Shown here: positions 46,101 through 53,955 of the stretch, in pieces | Position numbering within the stretch: the stretch's first letter is position 1 | Layout: each line of letters begins with the position of its first letter | From: Bifidobacterium angulatum DSM 20098 = JCM 7096 | GTDB lineage: Bacteria; Actinomycetota; Actinomycetes; Actinomycetales; Bifidobacteriaceae | NCBI RefSeq assembly: GCF_001025155.1 | Contig: NZ_AP012322.1 | Span: forward strand, 1,736,001 to 1,800,000 | Length of the DNA stretch: 64,000 nucleotides | Reading direction: 5' to 3' | Notes under the pieces: model-generated | What the model was told of the DNA's origin: nothing | What the model saw: the letters and a program-made list of their open reading frames with translations, nothing else | The model's database searches: none | Made by a program: the position numbers and the translations under genes

Positions 46101-46755
46101 TGTCCTGATTGTTGACCTTGCCGTCTTTCGGCATGTAGAAATCGGCGCCAAGATTCATGCCGAAAGAATATTTATTATCCTTAGTATCGTTTCCAAATGG
46201 AGTGAAGCAAGGAGTATCAGTCTGGTTCGCACAATAATTCTGCGGACTCAGATTGAACTTGTTCGATGTCTTGTCATATGCAGCATACTGGGAATCGGCG
46301 TCGAAACCGTAATACCCATCCTTGTCCAATGTCAGCAGTCCGCCAGTCGGCGTGTAGTTGGTGACGGCGCTATCAGACTTCCCGCCAAAGAGATAGTCCA
46401 ATGATTCTGATCCCTTATCAGCCGCCATGGCCGGATAGCCATTTGTCAGGGTTGTCTTCACAATACCGGTGTATGCGCCATTGCCATTACCGACATATCT
46501 GTTATACGTTCCTGGACCGCCAACGCTCATGAATTGCAACGCATGATTATTATTGATGGCCTTACGAACGTAATCATGCAATCCCAGGCTGATACCGGCC
46601 TGCTGCTCCGAGGTCTGTCCGGCACCATCCGCCATCGCGGCGGAAGTGGTGGCGTAGCCCATGCCGCCGAGCATGGCGATCGCAACGATGACGGCGACTA
46701 TTCGTTCAGCAAAGCTCCTCTCGGGCTTTGCCTGTTGTATTCGCGCATGCCTCAT
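43198..46755 (-). CDS. pilus tip adhesin with fibro-slime and VWA domains
   Basis: 1185 aa. Signal peptide (residues 10-38), then a fibro-slime-type domain (~160-330; MVFDFTGDDDVWVFIDG). A CnaB-like domain precedes a von Willebrand A domain (~475-740) with MIDAS DKSGS in DIVLVMDKSGSMNE. Two further CnaB domains follow (~930-1040 and ~1045-1140). The sorting signal is LPLTGG (~1146), then a helix and KKRLV. Tip pilins of this design bind host or mucus ligands through the VWA domain. GGGGAGGTAGCAG precedes the ATG. Confidence 0.9.
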   Translation of the reverse strand: MRHARIQQAKPERSFAERIVAVIVAIAMLGGMGYATTSAAMADGAGQTSEQQAGISLGLHDYVRKAINNNHALQFMSVGGPGTYNRYVGNGNGAYTGIVKTTLTNGYPAMAADKGSESLDYLFGGKSDSAVTNYTPTGGLLTLDKDGYYGFDADSQYAAYDKTSNKFNLSPQNYCANQTDTPCFTPFGNDTKDNKYSFGMNLGADFYMPKDGKVNNQDMVFDFTGDDDVWVFIDGVLVLDLGGIHQALGGKINFATGKITYDKTQRYGNPPATTITEAFANAGEKWNSKPYETHHLSFFYLERGNGGSNCKISFNLPVKPSKAIDIEKETLGTIDADKQFQFQLLVGNSSTLYRGKYSVYNAYTNQVVQSDKSTGDNGVITLAKGQFARVQSNDFTDDTTYKVRELDSSGYTVSANGSPMTQQGSGNNAYAETGSFTVGKTSHVTIVNSNVKPSNNKSIVKTDGGDGDQYTLNLTASGDSTSSTVTTATPADIVLVMDKSGSMNENNRDANAQKAAKDLAKKLLTGTNSKLPPEQQVQMAVVTFSTEASLKQKFTTNVSEINNAVRGNPDGGTNWEAALKQANDMQGGRRGVKKHIIFLSDGNPTYRTTSYSGCYSYSLWGWTAHPEYTTPESCRAQRYTWGENPDGGSDGAYGAGSSDDYGFNYAAALAEANRRGDAALYVVKTSTDANKMADLAEQANAVNGKEFDGTNAANLTKAFDQIYSSITSSAKIRVFSITDTLSQWVDPVEFAGVVNGTDITQYVTVKNGSIKLTSGYAATYSVDSSGNRTVTVTFNGTDGIVAEKTDVIDVSFKVKPSDAAYTNYASGNNYPNTGDVQTGAASAGQQGYYSNADAKLNYCVLTEVNGATSCVRTEAEYPHPVVQVKLGKINITKKWSDGADKHANDSVTVQLQRKAIDSADSTAVNVGDPITLNAANNWTTTVNNLVPGYTYSVVETPGNDRYDVTYTGNNADLTKKMVWSSNADAGTLNATITNTLKTVSLQHLISVRKNLTGRDWKDSDQFDFTLEAEDNAPLPASCKDQQPCTVTVNRDSTDYSAAFSDITYNAGGATYTYYVTEDGGSISALHYSQAKYKVVVTVAKNNDGAWTASVTSVTKVQDDNGQKVSESQSVSTPVAFTNHYIAVSALPLTGGITDRQWLFVGGVVGGLAVLLIGAAGVWNGKKRLV

Positions 46756-47061
46756 CTGCTACCTCCCCTTACACACCGTGCGCATGTGCACGATTCACAT
46801 CTTCATCACCAGTCACGCATCCAGCCGACGCGGATACACTTCCGGCGCTCTAGTCATGAACAGTAAAAGGAAAAGGAAATGGATACATACACCCTAAGCG
46901 CGGGAGATTCGGGGGTATGAAATAGCCTCGAAACCAAGTGATAGCAACGTTTCCAGCTATCTGCGCTACCCGAAATTCACATAAGCCCAACGTCCGACGG
47001 GGCAATATTATTCACATGTCCGCAACCGTACGGATGTCGCCGCAGCATGCCAACGCAACAG
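46756..47061. other. 306-nt leader between sortase and tip-adhesin genes
   Basis: AT-richer than neighbours. It contains the Shine-Dalgarno of the adhesin gene but no clear gene or terminator. A second promoter for the structural pilins could lie here; no convincing -35/-10 pair was found. Confidence 0.35.
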
Positions 47062-48069
47062 CTAGCCACGTTTCGGCCACCAAGCCGCATGTCTGCGAAT
47101 ATGCCACGGCCGGCTACGCAGCCAGGCAAGCAGCATCCCCGACACGAGCACGCCAGCCGACACCGCAATCGCAATCAATCGCGCGTCCTTCGCCGCATTC
47201 CGTTCCTCGGGAACCACTCCAGGAATCGCGGAACGCACCGCCGAAACCAACAACCGGTGGGTATTCACCCCATACGGCGTGCAGGTCATCAGCGTCACCC
47301 GGTCCTCGCCGGGCACAATCTTCAGCTTCGAGGTGTCATTCGGTTCGATCACCGAAATGCGATCCACCTTGTAGCCGAGCGTACGGCCCATCACTTCGAT
47401 GTAGAAGTAGTCGCCGACGCGCATCTCATCCAAGCGCGTGAACATCATCGCCTCGACCAGCCCACGGTGGCCGGTGATCACCGCATGCGTGCTCCGCCCG
47501 CCCACCGGCAGGCTGCTGCCATACAGATGTCCGGCTCCGGATGCGAGCGCCGACTGCGACGTGCCATGGTAGATCGGCAGGCGTACGGAGATCTTCGGAA
47601 TGCGGATGGTTCCCATCACGCCGCTGCCGGAATCGAGCAGGCTTTGATATTCCTTATCTTTGGCGCTGGCGCTATTTGATTCCGCGGCACCGGATTCACT
47701 GGACTGCGAGCCGCCCTGCACTTGGGAGAACGGGTCTTGCGCCTCGCCGAGAACCGGCTGTCCTGAAGCCGCAAGCCGCCTGTTATACGCTTTGGCCGCG
47801 GCGAACGTCTCATCGGCTTGGGGATAAGGCCAGCCGGCAACCGTCTGCACGGACCGGTTCGACGTATTCCGTAGCTCCCGCGCCGACTGATACTGCAGAA
47901 ACGTAGGAAACCCGCCGATGCCTATCGCAAGAATGATCAACAGCGCCGCAACCACCCGCATGGCAATGACTTTCCTGCGATCCCTGCGCCACTGCCGCAC
48001 CTCATCGGCAATGTCGACCGCCTCTTCGAAGGACGGTTCCCGATAGCGCTCCGCCTGCTGTTGCCGCAT
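47062..48069 (-). CDS. class C (pilus) sortase
   Basis: 335 aa. The N-terminal membrane helix (~25-45) is followed by a Ser/Gln/Glu-rich linker containing the DPF sequence (AQDPFSQ), which may serve as the lid of class C sortases. The catalytic His is in VITGHRG and the Cys in VTLMTCTPYG, with Arg in NTHRLLV; a C-terminal helix follows. It polymerises LPLTG pilins. The ATG at 48069 lies 5 nt after the HTH gene stop; a GTG at 48078 overlapping that stop is an alternative. Coupling to the regulator gene is clear either way. Confidence 0.9.
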   Translation of the reverse strand: MRQQQAERYREPSFEEAVDIADEVRQWRRDRRKVIAMRVVAALLIILAIGIGGFPTFLQYQSARELRNTSNRSVQTVAGWPYPQADETFAAAKAYNRRLAASGQPVLGEAQDPFSQVQGGSQSSESGAAESNSASAKDKEYQSLLDSGSGVMGTIRIPKISVRLPIYHGTSQSALASGAGHLYGSSLPVGGRSTHAVITGHRGLVEAMMFTRLDEMRVGDYFYIEVMGRTLGYKVDRISVIEPNDTSKLKIVPGEDRVTLMTCTPYGVNTHRLLVSAVRSAIPGVVPEERNAAKDARLIAIAVSAGVLVSGMLLAWLRSRPWHIRRHAAWWPKRG

Positions 48070-48074
48070 GTCCG

Positions 48075-48566
48075 TCACTGGATGAACTTCCGCAGCACGC
48101 GTTCCAGCTCGTCGATACGCAACGCCTGTTTGGCGATGAGCAGATCGCATTTGTTGATGGTCAGTTGCGCCTGCGCAAGCTTTGCCGCCATATCCTGCGA
48201 TTCGTCAGCCGAGGTCAGGCCATCCGTCTCTTCTTCGTGCGCAGCACCTTGCAGTTCGGCGATTGACAAATCGTCTTCAACATCCTGCAGATAGTGGTTC
48301 GCGGATCCTTTCCCTTTTCGACGCCCGTCACGTTCCTCCTGCTGCTTCCACCGTGCGATGCACCGCTCCACCCGTTTGTAGCCAATGAATTTCGGGTCGA
48401 GTCCCGCTTCACGAAAGATGGCGGATGGCGATTCGCCAGCATTGTATCGGCACATGACTTCGACTTTGAAACGGTCGGTATATCGGATATGGGATGGGCT
48501 CACGCTCTTGACCGCCGGAAGACTTGCCAAATACGCGCGCTCTTTAGCGGTGAACTTGTCGATCAT
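48075..48566 (-). CDS. HTH / coiled-coil regulator-like protein (pilus island, proximal)
   Basis: 163 aa. It is paralogous to the 40593-41141 protein: FTAKERAYLASLPAVKSV, YNAGESPSAIFREAGL, GYKRVERCIARWK, and the C-terminal KQALRIDELERVL coil. It has no nuclease motif. It is immediately upstream of, and translationally coupled to, the sortase gene, so it heads the pilus operon. AAGGGGGTGCACG precedes the ATG at 48566; the longer frame lacks similarity. It is likely an operon regulator whose own dose may depend on the C13 tract upstream. Confidence 0.65.
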   Translation of the reverse strand: MIDKFTAKERAYLASLPAVKSVSPSHIRYTDRFKVEVMCRYNAGESPSAIFREAGLDPKFIGYKRVERCIARWKQQEERDGRRKGKGSANHYLQDVEDDLSIAELQGAAHEEETDGLTSADESQDMAAKLAQAQLTINKCDLLIAKQALRIDELERVLRKFIQ

Positions 48567-48736
48567 CGTGCACCCCCTTGAACTACTTAATCCGCATGAT
48601 ATTGCCATTTCCCCTTCCCTTCCCCTCATGGATTCCCCCAAAAGGCGTCATCGCCCCTCCATGTATGGCAAGACCATCATTCCAAAAATCCAATCGTTCC
48701 AATACTGTAAACGTTTGTATTTTTTTGCATTGAGTA

Positions 48737-48749
48737 CCCCCCCCCCCCC
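48737..48749. repeat. poly-C tract (C13) upstream of the pilus operon
   Basis: Thirteen C, one A, then five C, placed 171 nt upstream of the proximal HTH start (48566) and ~98 nt upstream of the divergent antiporter. A T7 run lies just beside it (48720-48726). A tract of this length is expected to change length during replication. Confidence 0.93.
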
Positions 48750-48846
48750 ACCCCCGGAAAATTCTTCTTTTCGTTACGTCCCTTCTCGCGTGTCATGATT
48801 TCACGCAGCATTCGTTCCGTCACATATGCTCACTACGCTCGGTGGT

Positions 48847-50304
48847 ATGACGCAAGAGCTTGTTTCCTTGACCATCATCATGGCGGTGGCGGCCGTCAGC
48901 CCCATTGTGGCGCAGCTGATTCCCGGCAAGTTCATTCCGCAGACCGTGCTGCTGCTCGCCGCCGGAGCCGTACTCGGTCCCTACGGATTCGGCGTGATTG
49001 AAGTGAACGACGCCGTGAAACTCCTCAGCGAGCTTGGTATGGCGTTCCTGTTCCTTCTCGCCGGCTACGAAATAGACCCCAAGCGGCTTGCCGGACATCA
49101 GGGCAAAGTCGGCCTGCTTACATGGGTGGTCACGCTGGGGCTTGCCTGGCTGGTCGTGACATTCCTACCGTTCTTCGCCAAGCAAGGCATCAACGGCGTG
49201 GCCACGGTCATCGCGCTCACCACCACCGCGCTCGGCACGCTTATGCCTATTCTCAAGGAACGTGGACTCGAGGGTACCCCCATCGGCGACGCGATCATCT
49301 CATACGGCACGTGGGGCGAACTCGGCCCGATCATCGCCATGGCCATCCTGTTATCCACCCGCACCGGCTGGCAGACCATGCTGGTGCTCGGCGCGTTCCT
49401 CGCCATTTGCCTTATCTGCGCGACCTTGCCGGCAAAAGCGCGCAAAACCGGCTACCGGATGTACCGTTTCCTTACGGAAAACGCAAACACGTCATCGCAG
49501 ACGCTGATGCGGCTGACCACGCTCCTGCTCATTTTCCTCGTCACCATTTCCGCACTGTTCGATCTCGACGCGGTGCTCGGCGCGTTCGCAGCGGGCTTCA
49601 TTCTGCGCTACATCATCCCCGACGGCAGCAAGTCGCTGGAAATGAAACTGGAAGGCGTCGGCTACGGATTCCTCATCCCCGTGTTCTTCGTGGTATCAGG
49701 CGCCGCAATCAACGCGAATGCCGTAGCCGGCCGACCCACCCTGCTCGTAGCATTCATCGTCATGCTCATGCTGATTCGTGCGGTGCCGGTATACATCGCC
49801 ATGTCGATCGACAAACGCAACAATCCGATGTCGTCGCATCACCGCGTCACGGTAGCCCTGTATTGCACGACGGCGCTGCCGATCATCGTCGCCGTCACAT
49901 CGCTGGCGGTGAAGGTCGGCACCATGCAAAGCGACACCGCGTCGACGTTGGTCGCGGCCGGCGCGATTACGGTGTTCCTGATGCCGCTGCTCGGTTCCGT
50001 CACCTACCAGGTAGCCGACGTGCATCCGGTAACCGCGGCACGCGAGATCGCGCACACGCCCTCCGATTGGCGAACGATCGTACGCGAGCATGCGCAGGTG
50101 CGCATGCTGCTGCATCATCAGGACCGGCTCAAGCGGATGGCGGAAACACTGGGAATGCTGGAGAAGCGGGATGCCCTTGGCAAGTCTCGGTCCGAGCTCG
50201 TCGAACGCGCGCAGCACGAAATCGACCGACAGCTGGAGGAGCTCGGACTGGATCCGCAACGCACCACGCAACTGCCGCACGACTACCGGTATCCGAAGAA
50301 CTGA
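48847..50304 (+). CDS. CPA2 family cation:proton antiporter
   Basis: 485 aa. About 12 helices through residue ~385 (MAFLFLLAGYEIDPKRL, then the ALGTLMPILKERG and LFDLDAVLGAFAAGFILR segments), followed by a ~95-residue charged cytosolic tail with a coiled coil. No TrkA-N domain is present. It probably exchanges Na+ or K+ for H+ (KefB/NapA-like); ion specificity is not readable. The ATG at 48847 is chosen over 48826 (GGTGG upstream); this is uncertain. Confidence 0.82.
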   Translation: MTQELVSLTIIMAVAAVSPIVAQLIPGKFIPQTVLLLAAGAVLGPYGFGVIEVNDAVKLLSELGMAFLFLLAGYEIDPKRLAGHQGKVGLLTWVVTLGLAWLVVTFLPFFAKQGINGVATVIALTTTALGTLMPILKERGLEGTPIGDAIISYGTWGELGPIIAMAILLSTRTGWQTMLVLGAFLAICLICATLPAKARKTGYRMYRFLTENANTSSQTLMRLTTLLLIFLVTISALFDLDAVLGAFAAGFILRYIIPDGSKSLEMKLEGVGYGFLIPVFFVVSGAAINANAVAGRPTLLVAFIVMLMLIRAVPVYIAMSIDKRNNPMSSHHRVTVALYCTTALPIIVAVTSLAVKVGTMQSDTASTLVAAGAITVFLMPLLGSVTYQVADVHPVTAAREIAHTPSDWRTIVREHAQVRMLLHHQDRLKRMAETLGMLEKRDALGKSRSELVERAQHEIDRQLEELGLDPQRTTQLPHDYRYPKN

Positions 50305-50683
50305 GGGCACTAAGTCTATGGACGCCCGGCGTCCGAATCGCCGGAAACGGACATTCGTCATTCCCAAGCCACCGGACTCCAGACCACGCCAGATTATTCC
50401 ACGGACTTGAGCGAGCTGATCGGATCGATGCGGTCACCAGCTGCACGCTTTCGCTACGGTCGCCGTTCGTCAGGTCGCCCGCTCAGTCGTTCCGCGGCCA
50501 ACGTAAGACGTTTCCAGCCACTTCCGGCTACAATCGGGAGCGGCGGCCCGCAACAAGGCCAATCGCAGGTGCCGCAAGTGAGGCAAACACAAGCCAGCGC
50601 AACCAGTCGCGGAAACGCCACACAAACCACCGAACAAACGCACCGAGCAACATACCAGTCAACAACAGAGAAGAGGAAGACTC
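50305..50683. other. 379-nt gap with palindromic repeat and gene debris
   Basis: Holds a palindromic repeat copy at 50331-50352 (GTCCGAATC...GAAACGGAC, related to 14252) and the tail of an FtsX-type permease at 50394. No intact gene is seen. The last ~40 nt carry the Shine-Dalgarno of the permease. Confidence 0.5.
50394..50453 (-). pseudogene. tail of an FtsX-type ABC permease gene
   Basis: Minus-strand translation RKRAAGDRIDPISSLKSVE and stop. This is the characteristic C-terminus of MacB/FtsX permeases (compare RRATRIDPAIVLREE at 31745). It is preceded by a stop codon, so only the last 19 codons survive. Confidence 0.6.
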
Positions 50684-52165
50684 ATGAGCGACGTCACCGC
50701 CGCAAAGAAGCCGCGCGAAACCGACGACGTGCCAGTGCCCGCAACACTACGTAAATCCTTGAAGAACCGCCACATCCAGTTGATCGCATTGGGCGGAGCC
50801 ATAGGCACCGGCCTGTTCTACGGTTCCAGCGAATCGATCGCACTGGCCGGACCGTCCATTCTGCTGGCCTACCTGATCGGCGGCCTGATCATTTTCCTGA
50901 TCGTGCGCGCATTGAGCGAAATGGCCGTAGAAGACCCGAAGGCGGGCGCATTCAGCTACTACGCCACACGCTACTGGTCGAAACGCGCCGGCTTCATCTC
51001 CGGATGGAACTACTGGTTCAACTACGTGCTGGTGGCCATGGTGGAACTCGCCGTGGTCGGCTCCTTTGTGAACTACTGGTTCCCGAACATCCCCAAATGG
51101 GTTTCGGCGGCCGTGTTCCTGGTGGTGATCGCCGCATTGAACCTGATGGGCGTCAGCAAGTTCGGCGAATTCGAATTCTGGTTCGCCATCATCAAGATCG
51201 TGGCGGTGATCGCCATGATTCTGGGCGGCCTGTACGTGATCGTCGCCAACGTGCCCACCGCTTCGGGCATTCGCGCAAGCTTCGCGAACTGGTTCACCGT
51301 GGACGGCGGATTCCTGCCGCACGGCCTGATGACCCGCAATGCGGACGGCACGTGGACGGGCCTCATGATGGCGTTGGTCGTGGTGATGTTCAGCTTCGGC
51401 GGTACCGAACTCATCGGCATCACCGCAGGCGAGACGGAGAATCCGCGTGTCACGATCCCCAAGGCCACCAATGGCATCATCTGGCGTATTCTCGTGTTCT
51501 ACATCTTCGCGCTCGGCGTGATCATGGCCGTGGTGCCGTGGAGCAAGATCGACGGCAATTCCAGCCCGTTCGTGCAGATCTTCGATTCCGTGGGCGTGCA
51601 TGCGGCCGCCGGCATCCTCAACTTCGTGTGCCTGACCGCCGTGATGAGCGTCTACAATTCCGGCCTGTACGCCAACTCCCGCATGTTGTATTCGCTGGCC
51701 AAGCAGGGCAACGCCCCGGCATACCTGGGCAAGCTGACCAAGCGCGGCGTGCCGGCCGCCGGCGTGATCACCTCCGCCATCATCATCGCCATCGCCGTGG
51801 TGGTGGTGTTCGTTTGGCCCGACTTCGCCTTCAACTATCTGATGTCGATCGCCACCATCGCCGCCGCAATCAACTGGACGATGATCATGATCACCGAAAT
51901 CCACTTCCGCCGCGTGGTGGCCGCGGGCGACGGCCCCGCCGAGCTCAAGGGGCTCAAGGGCAAGGAGGCGCTCGACAAGATCGCGTTCAAGCTGCCGTTC
52001 GCACGTGTGATGCCATATATCGTGATCGCGTTCATGGCGCTGGTCGTGGCGCTGATGTGCTTCTCCGCCAGCTACCGTATCGCCGTGGTCGCCGGTGTGA
52101 TCTGGCTGATCGTGCTGTTCGCGGCCTACGAGCTGCAGAAGCGGTTCTCGCATCAGGCGGCGTGA
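50684..52165 (+). CDS. amino-acid permease (APC superfamily)
   Basis: 493 aa, 12 helices. It shows the AAT-family start RHIQLIALGGAIGTGLFYGSSESIALAGPS, ALSEMAVEDPKAGAFSYYA and FGGTELIGITAGETENP. It imports an amino acid with protons; by similarity to the ProY/AroP group it could be proline, aromatic or GABA-type. GAGGAAG precedes the ATG. It stands alone. Confidence 0.88.
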   Translation: MSDVTAAKKPRETDDVPVPATLRKSLKNRHIQLIALGGAIGTGLFYGSSESIALAGPSILLAYLIGGLIIFLIVRALSEMAVEDPKAGAFSYYATRYWSKRAGFISGWNYWFNYVLVAMVELAVVGSFVNYWFPNIPKWVSAAVFLVVIAALNLMGVSKFGEFEFWFAIIKIVAVIAMILGGLYVIVANVPTASGIRASFANWFTVDGGFLPHGLMTRNADGTWTGLMMALVVVMFSFGGTELIGITAGETENPRVTIPKATNGIIWRILVFYIFALGVIMAVVPWSKIDGNSSPFVQIFDSVGVHAAAGILNFVCLTAVMSVYNSGLYANSRMLYSLAKQGNAPAYLGKLTKRGVPAAGVITSAIIIAIAVVVVFVWPDFAFNYLMSIATIAAAINWTMIMITEIHFRRVVAAGDGPAELKGLKGKEALDKIAFKLPFARVMPYIVIAFMALVVALMCFSASYRIAVVAGVIWLIVLFAAYELQKRFSHQAA

Positions 52166-52476
52166 CATGCGGCGCATGGCGCGCAGATGTCGCATGGGCT
52201 GGCTGCAACCAGTCGCGCAGCGGAACATCATGGACTGCGTGGCATGGTACAGGTCGGACTTGCCCGGCCGCACGGTACCGATCGGCTGATTGGCGCGATC
52301 GAGCTGGTGGAACCATGATCCGTTGACGTGATCCACCGCCGCTCAGCAGCATCCACCGTCCGTCAATCACGCACCTGTACGCATGACAACCCGGCCGCCG
52401 ACTGCATGACAGGGCTACGGGTACACTGGTGAAGGCTATTTCTTGCTCATGGAACACAAAGGACGGCAGCACAATA
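52166..52476. other. 311-nt gap upstream of prs
   Basis: Contains a minus-strand remnant of an N-acylglucosamine 2-epimerase-like gene (52210-52336) and the leader of prs. No intact gene is seen. Confidence 0.5.
52210..52336 (-). pseudogene. C-terminal fragment of an AGE-family epimerase gene
   Basis: Minus-strand translation DHVNGSWFHQLDRANQ, then PGKSDLYHATQS. The pattern GSWxHxLDxxN...GKxDLYHAxQ is the conserved end of N-acylglucosamine 2-epimerase family enzymes. A stop codon lies just upstream in frame and the normal ending is lost. Confidence 0.6.
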
Positions 52477-53490
52477 ATGTCAACGATTCTTGAGGGCACT
52501 CCGGATAAACGTATGGCGCTGGTCACGGGCCGCGCATACCCCGAACTGGCCAAGGAAGTCGCAGACTGCCTGGGCACCCAGGTGTTGGAAACCACGGCAT
52601 ACGACTTCGCAAACGGCGAGATGTACGTACGTTATACCGAACCGGTTCGCGGCGCCGACGTGTTCGTGCTGCAATGCCATTACGGCGATATCAACAAGTG
52701 GATCATGGAACAGCTCATTATGGTGGATGCGCTCAAGCGCGCCTCGGCACGCACCATCACCGTGGTTGCGCCGTTCATGGGCTATTCGCGCCAAGACAAG
52801 AAGCATCAGGGCCGCGAGCCCATCACCGCCCGCCTGGTGTACGACCTGTTCCGCACCGCCGGCGCCAACCGCATCATGACCGTCGACCTGCATGCCGCCC
52901 AGGAGCAGGGCTTCTTCGACGCTCCGGTCGACCATCTGACCGCCACCCCAGTGCTCATCGACTATGTGCGCAATCATCTGCCGCTGCCGAACACCACCAT
53001 CGTCTCCCCCGACGCGGGTCGCATCAAGGTTTCCGAACAGTGGGCCGCCAAGCTTGGTGGACTGCCGCTCGCATTCATCCACAAGACCCGCGACACCACG
53101 CGCCCGAACCATGCCGTGGCGCATGGCATCATCGGCGAGGTTGAAGGCCGCGACTGCGTGGTGGTGGACGATATGATCGACACCGCTGGCACGATCTGCG
53201 AAGCCGTGCGCACGCTGAAGGACGCCGGCGCCAAGAGCGTGACGCTGGTGGCCACGCACGGTCTGCTGTCAGGCCCTGCCATTGAACGCCTGCGTGATTG
53301 CGGCGCACGTGAGATCGTGCTGATGGACACCGTTCCGGTTCCCGAAGAGAAGCGACTGCCGAATATGACCGTGCTGTCCGTGGCGCCGCTGCTGGCCGCT
53401 GGCATCCGTTCCGTGTTCGAAGAGGGTTCCGTGGCCACGCTGCTGGAGGGCCTGCCGGACGATATGCGCCCACGCAATATCTACGCCTGA
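52477..53490 (+). CDS. prs: ribose-phosphate pyrophosphokinase
   Basis: 337 aa. It makes PRPP from ribose 5-phosphate and ATP for nucleotide, His and Trp synthesis. Visible motifs: FANGEMYVRY, YSRQDKKHQGREPIT (ATP loop), DLHAAQEQGFF (metal site) and the PRPP-binding VVVDDMIDTAGT. It is slightly longer than the ~315-aa average. I took the ATG at 52477; an upstream ATG at 52429 adds non-conserved residues. Confidence 0.95.
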   Translation: MSTILEGTPDKRMALVTGRAYPELAKEVADCLGTQVLETTAYDFANGEMYVRYTEPVRGADVFVLQCHYGDINKWIMEQLIMVDALKRASARTITVVAPFMGYSRQDKKHQGREPITARLVYDLFRTAGANRIMTVDLHAAQEQGFFDAPVDHLTATPVLIDYVRNHLPLPNTTIVSPDAGRIKVSEQWAAKLGGLPLAFIHKTRDTTRPNHAVAHGIIGEVEGRDCVVVDDMIDTAGTICEAVRTLKDAGAKSVTLVATHGLLSGPAIERLRDCGAREIVLMDTVPVPEEKRLPNMTVLSVAPLLAAGIRSVFEEGSVATLLEGLPDDMRPRNIYA

Positions 53491-53520
53491 TTTTTCGGTT
53501 TCATCTTTTACGATCTGTGC

Positions 53521-53559
53521 AAAACGCCCGCAACCGGTTGATTCGGTTGCGGGCGTTTT
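53521..53559 (+). terminator. terminator of prs
   Basis: Perfect 15-bp stem AAAACGCCCGCAACC / GGTTGCGGGCGTTTT with a 9-nt loop, T4 at its 3' end, 30 nt after the stop. It can act in both directions. Confidence 0.9.
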
Positions 53560-53756
53560 GCGTTTCTTATCCCTGTGCGCGGAGCGATGTTCCGGCATCA
53601 TCCGCAATGGGCCACACTTGCGTGTTCCCCAACGTAGCCACCCCTAGGCATCGCCCATATTGGGCTACGCTTATGCACTCCAGCGTAGCCGTTTACGGAG
53701 CCGCCCGAATCCAGCCGCATATATGGTTTCGCGGCACAGCTGACAGGACGGGGCTT

Positions 53757-53893
53757 CCGCGTGATGCATTCGACACGCTCAAGGCACCGCTACGCGGTCT
53801 TCGCAGCACAGCCGCTCACCTCGCCTACAAAGAGCCCACTGGGCTCTTCGCTTCACGGCTCAGCAGCCAAGCCTACGGTCTCACGCATCACGG
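53757..53893. repeat. 137-nt palindromic intergenic element
   Basis: Outer arms CCGCGTGATGC and GCATCACGG enclose TTCGACACGCTCAAGGC near the left end and GCCAAGCCTACGGTC near the right end. Both blocks also occur around the core at 30158-30205. The middle is longer here and holds its own hairpin (GAGCCCA/TGGGCTC at ~53832-53847). The preceding 53570-53756 has short GTAGCC/GGCTAC inverted repeats and no gene. Confidence 0.75.
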
Positions 53894-53955
53894 AAACCCC
53901 ACCTCTCATAGGCGATCCTTCGAGCCAGCGGGAGCCGCCACTGCGCCAGCATAAA

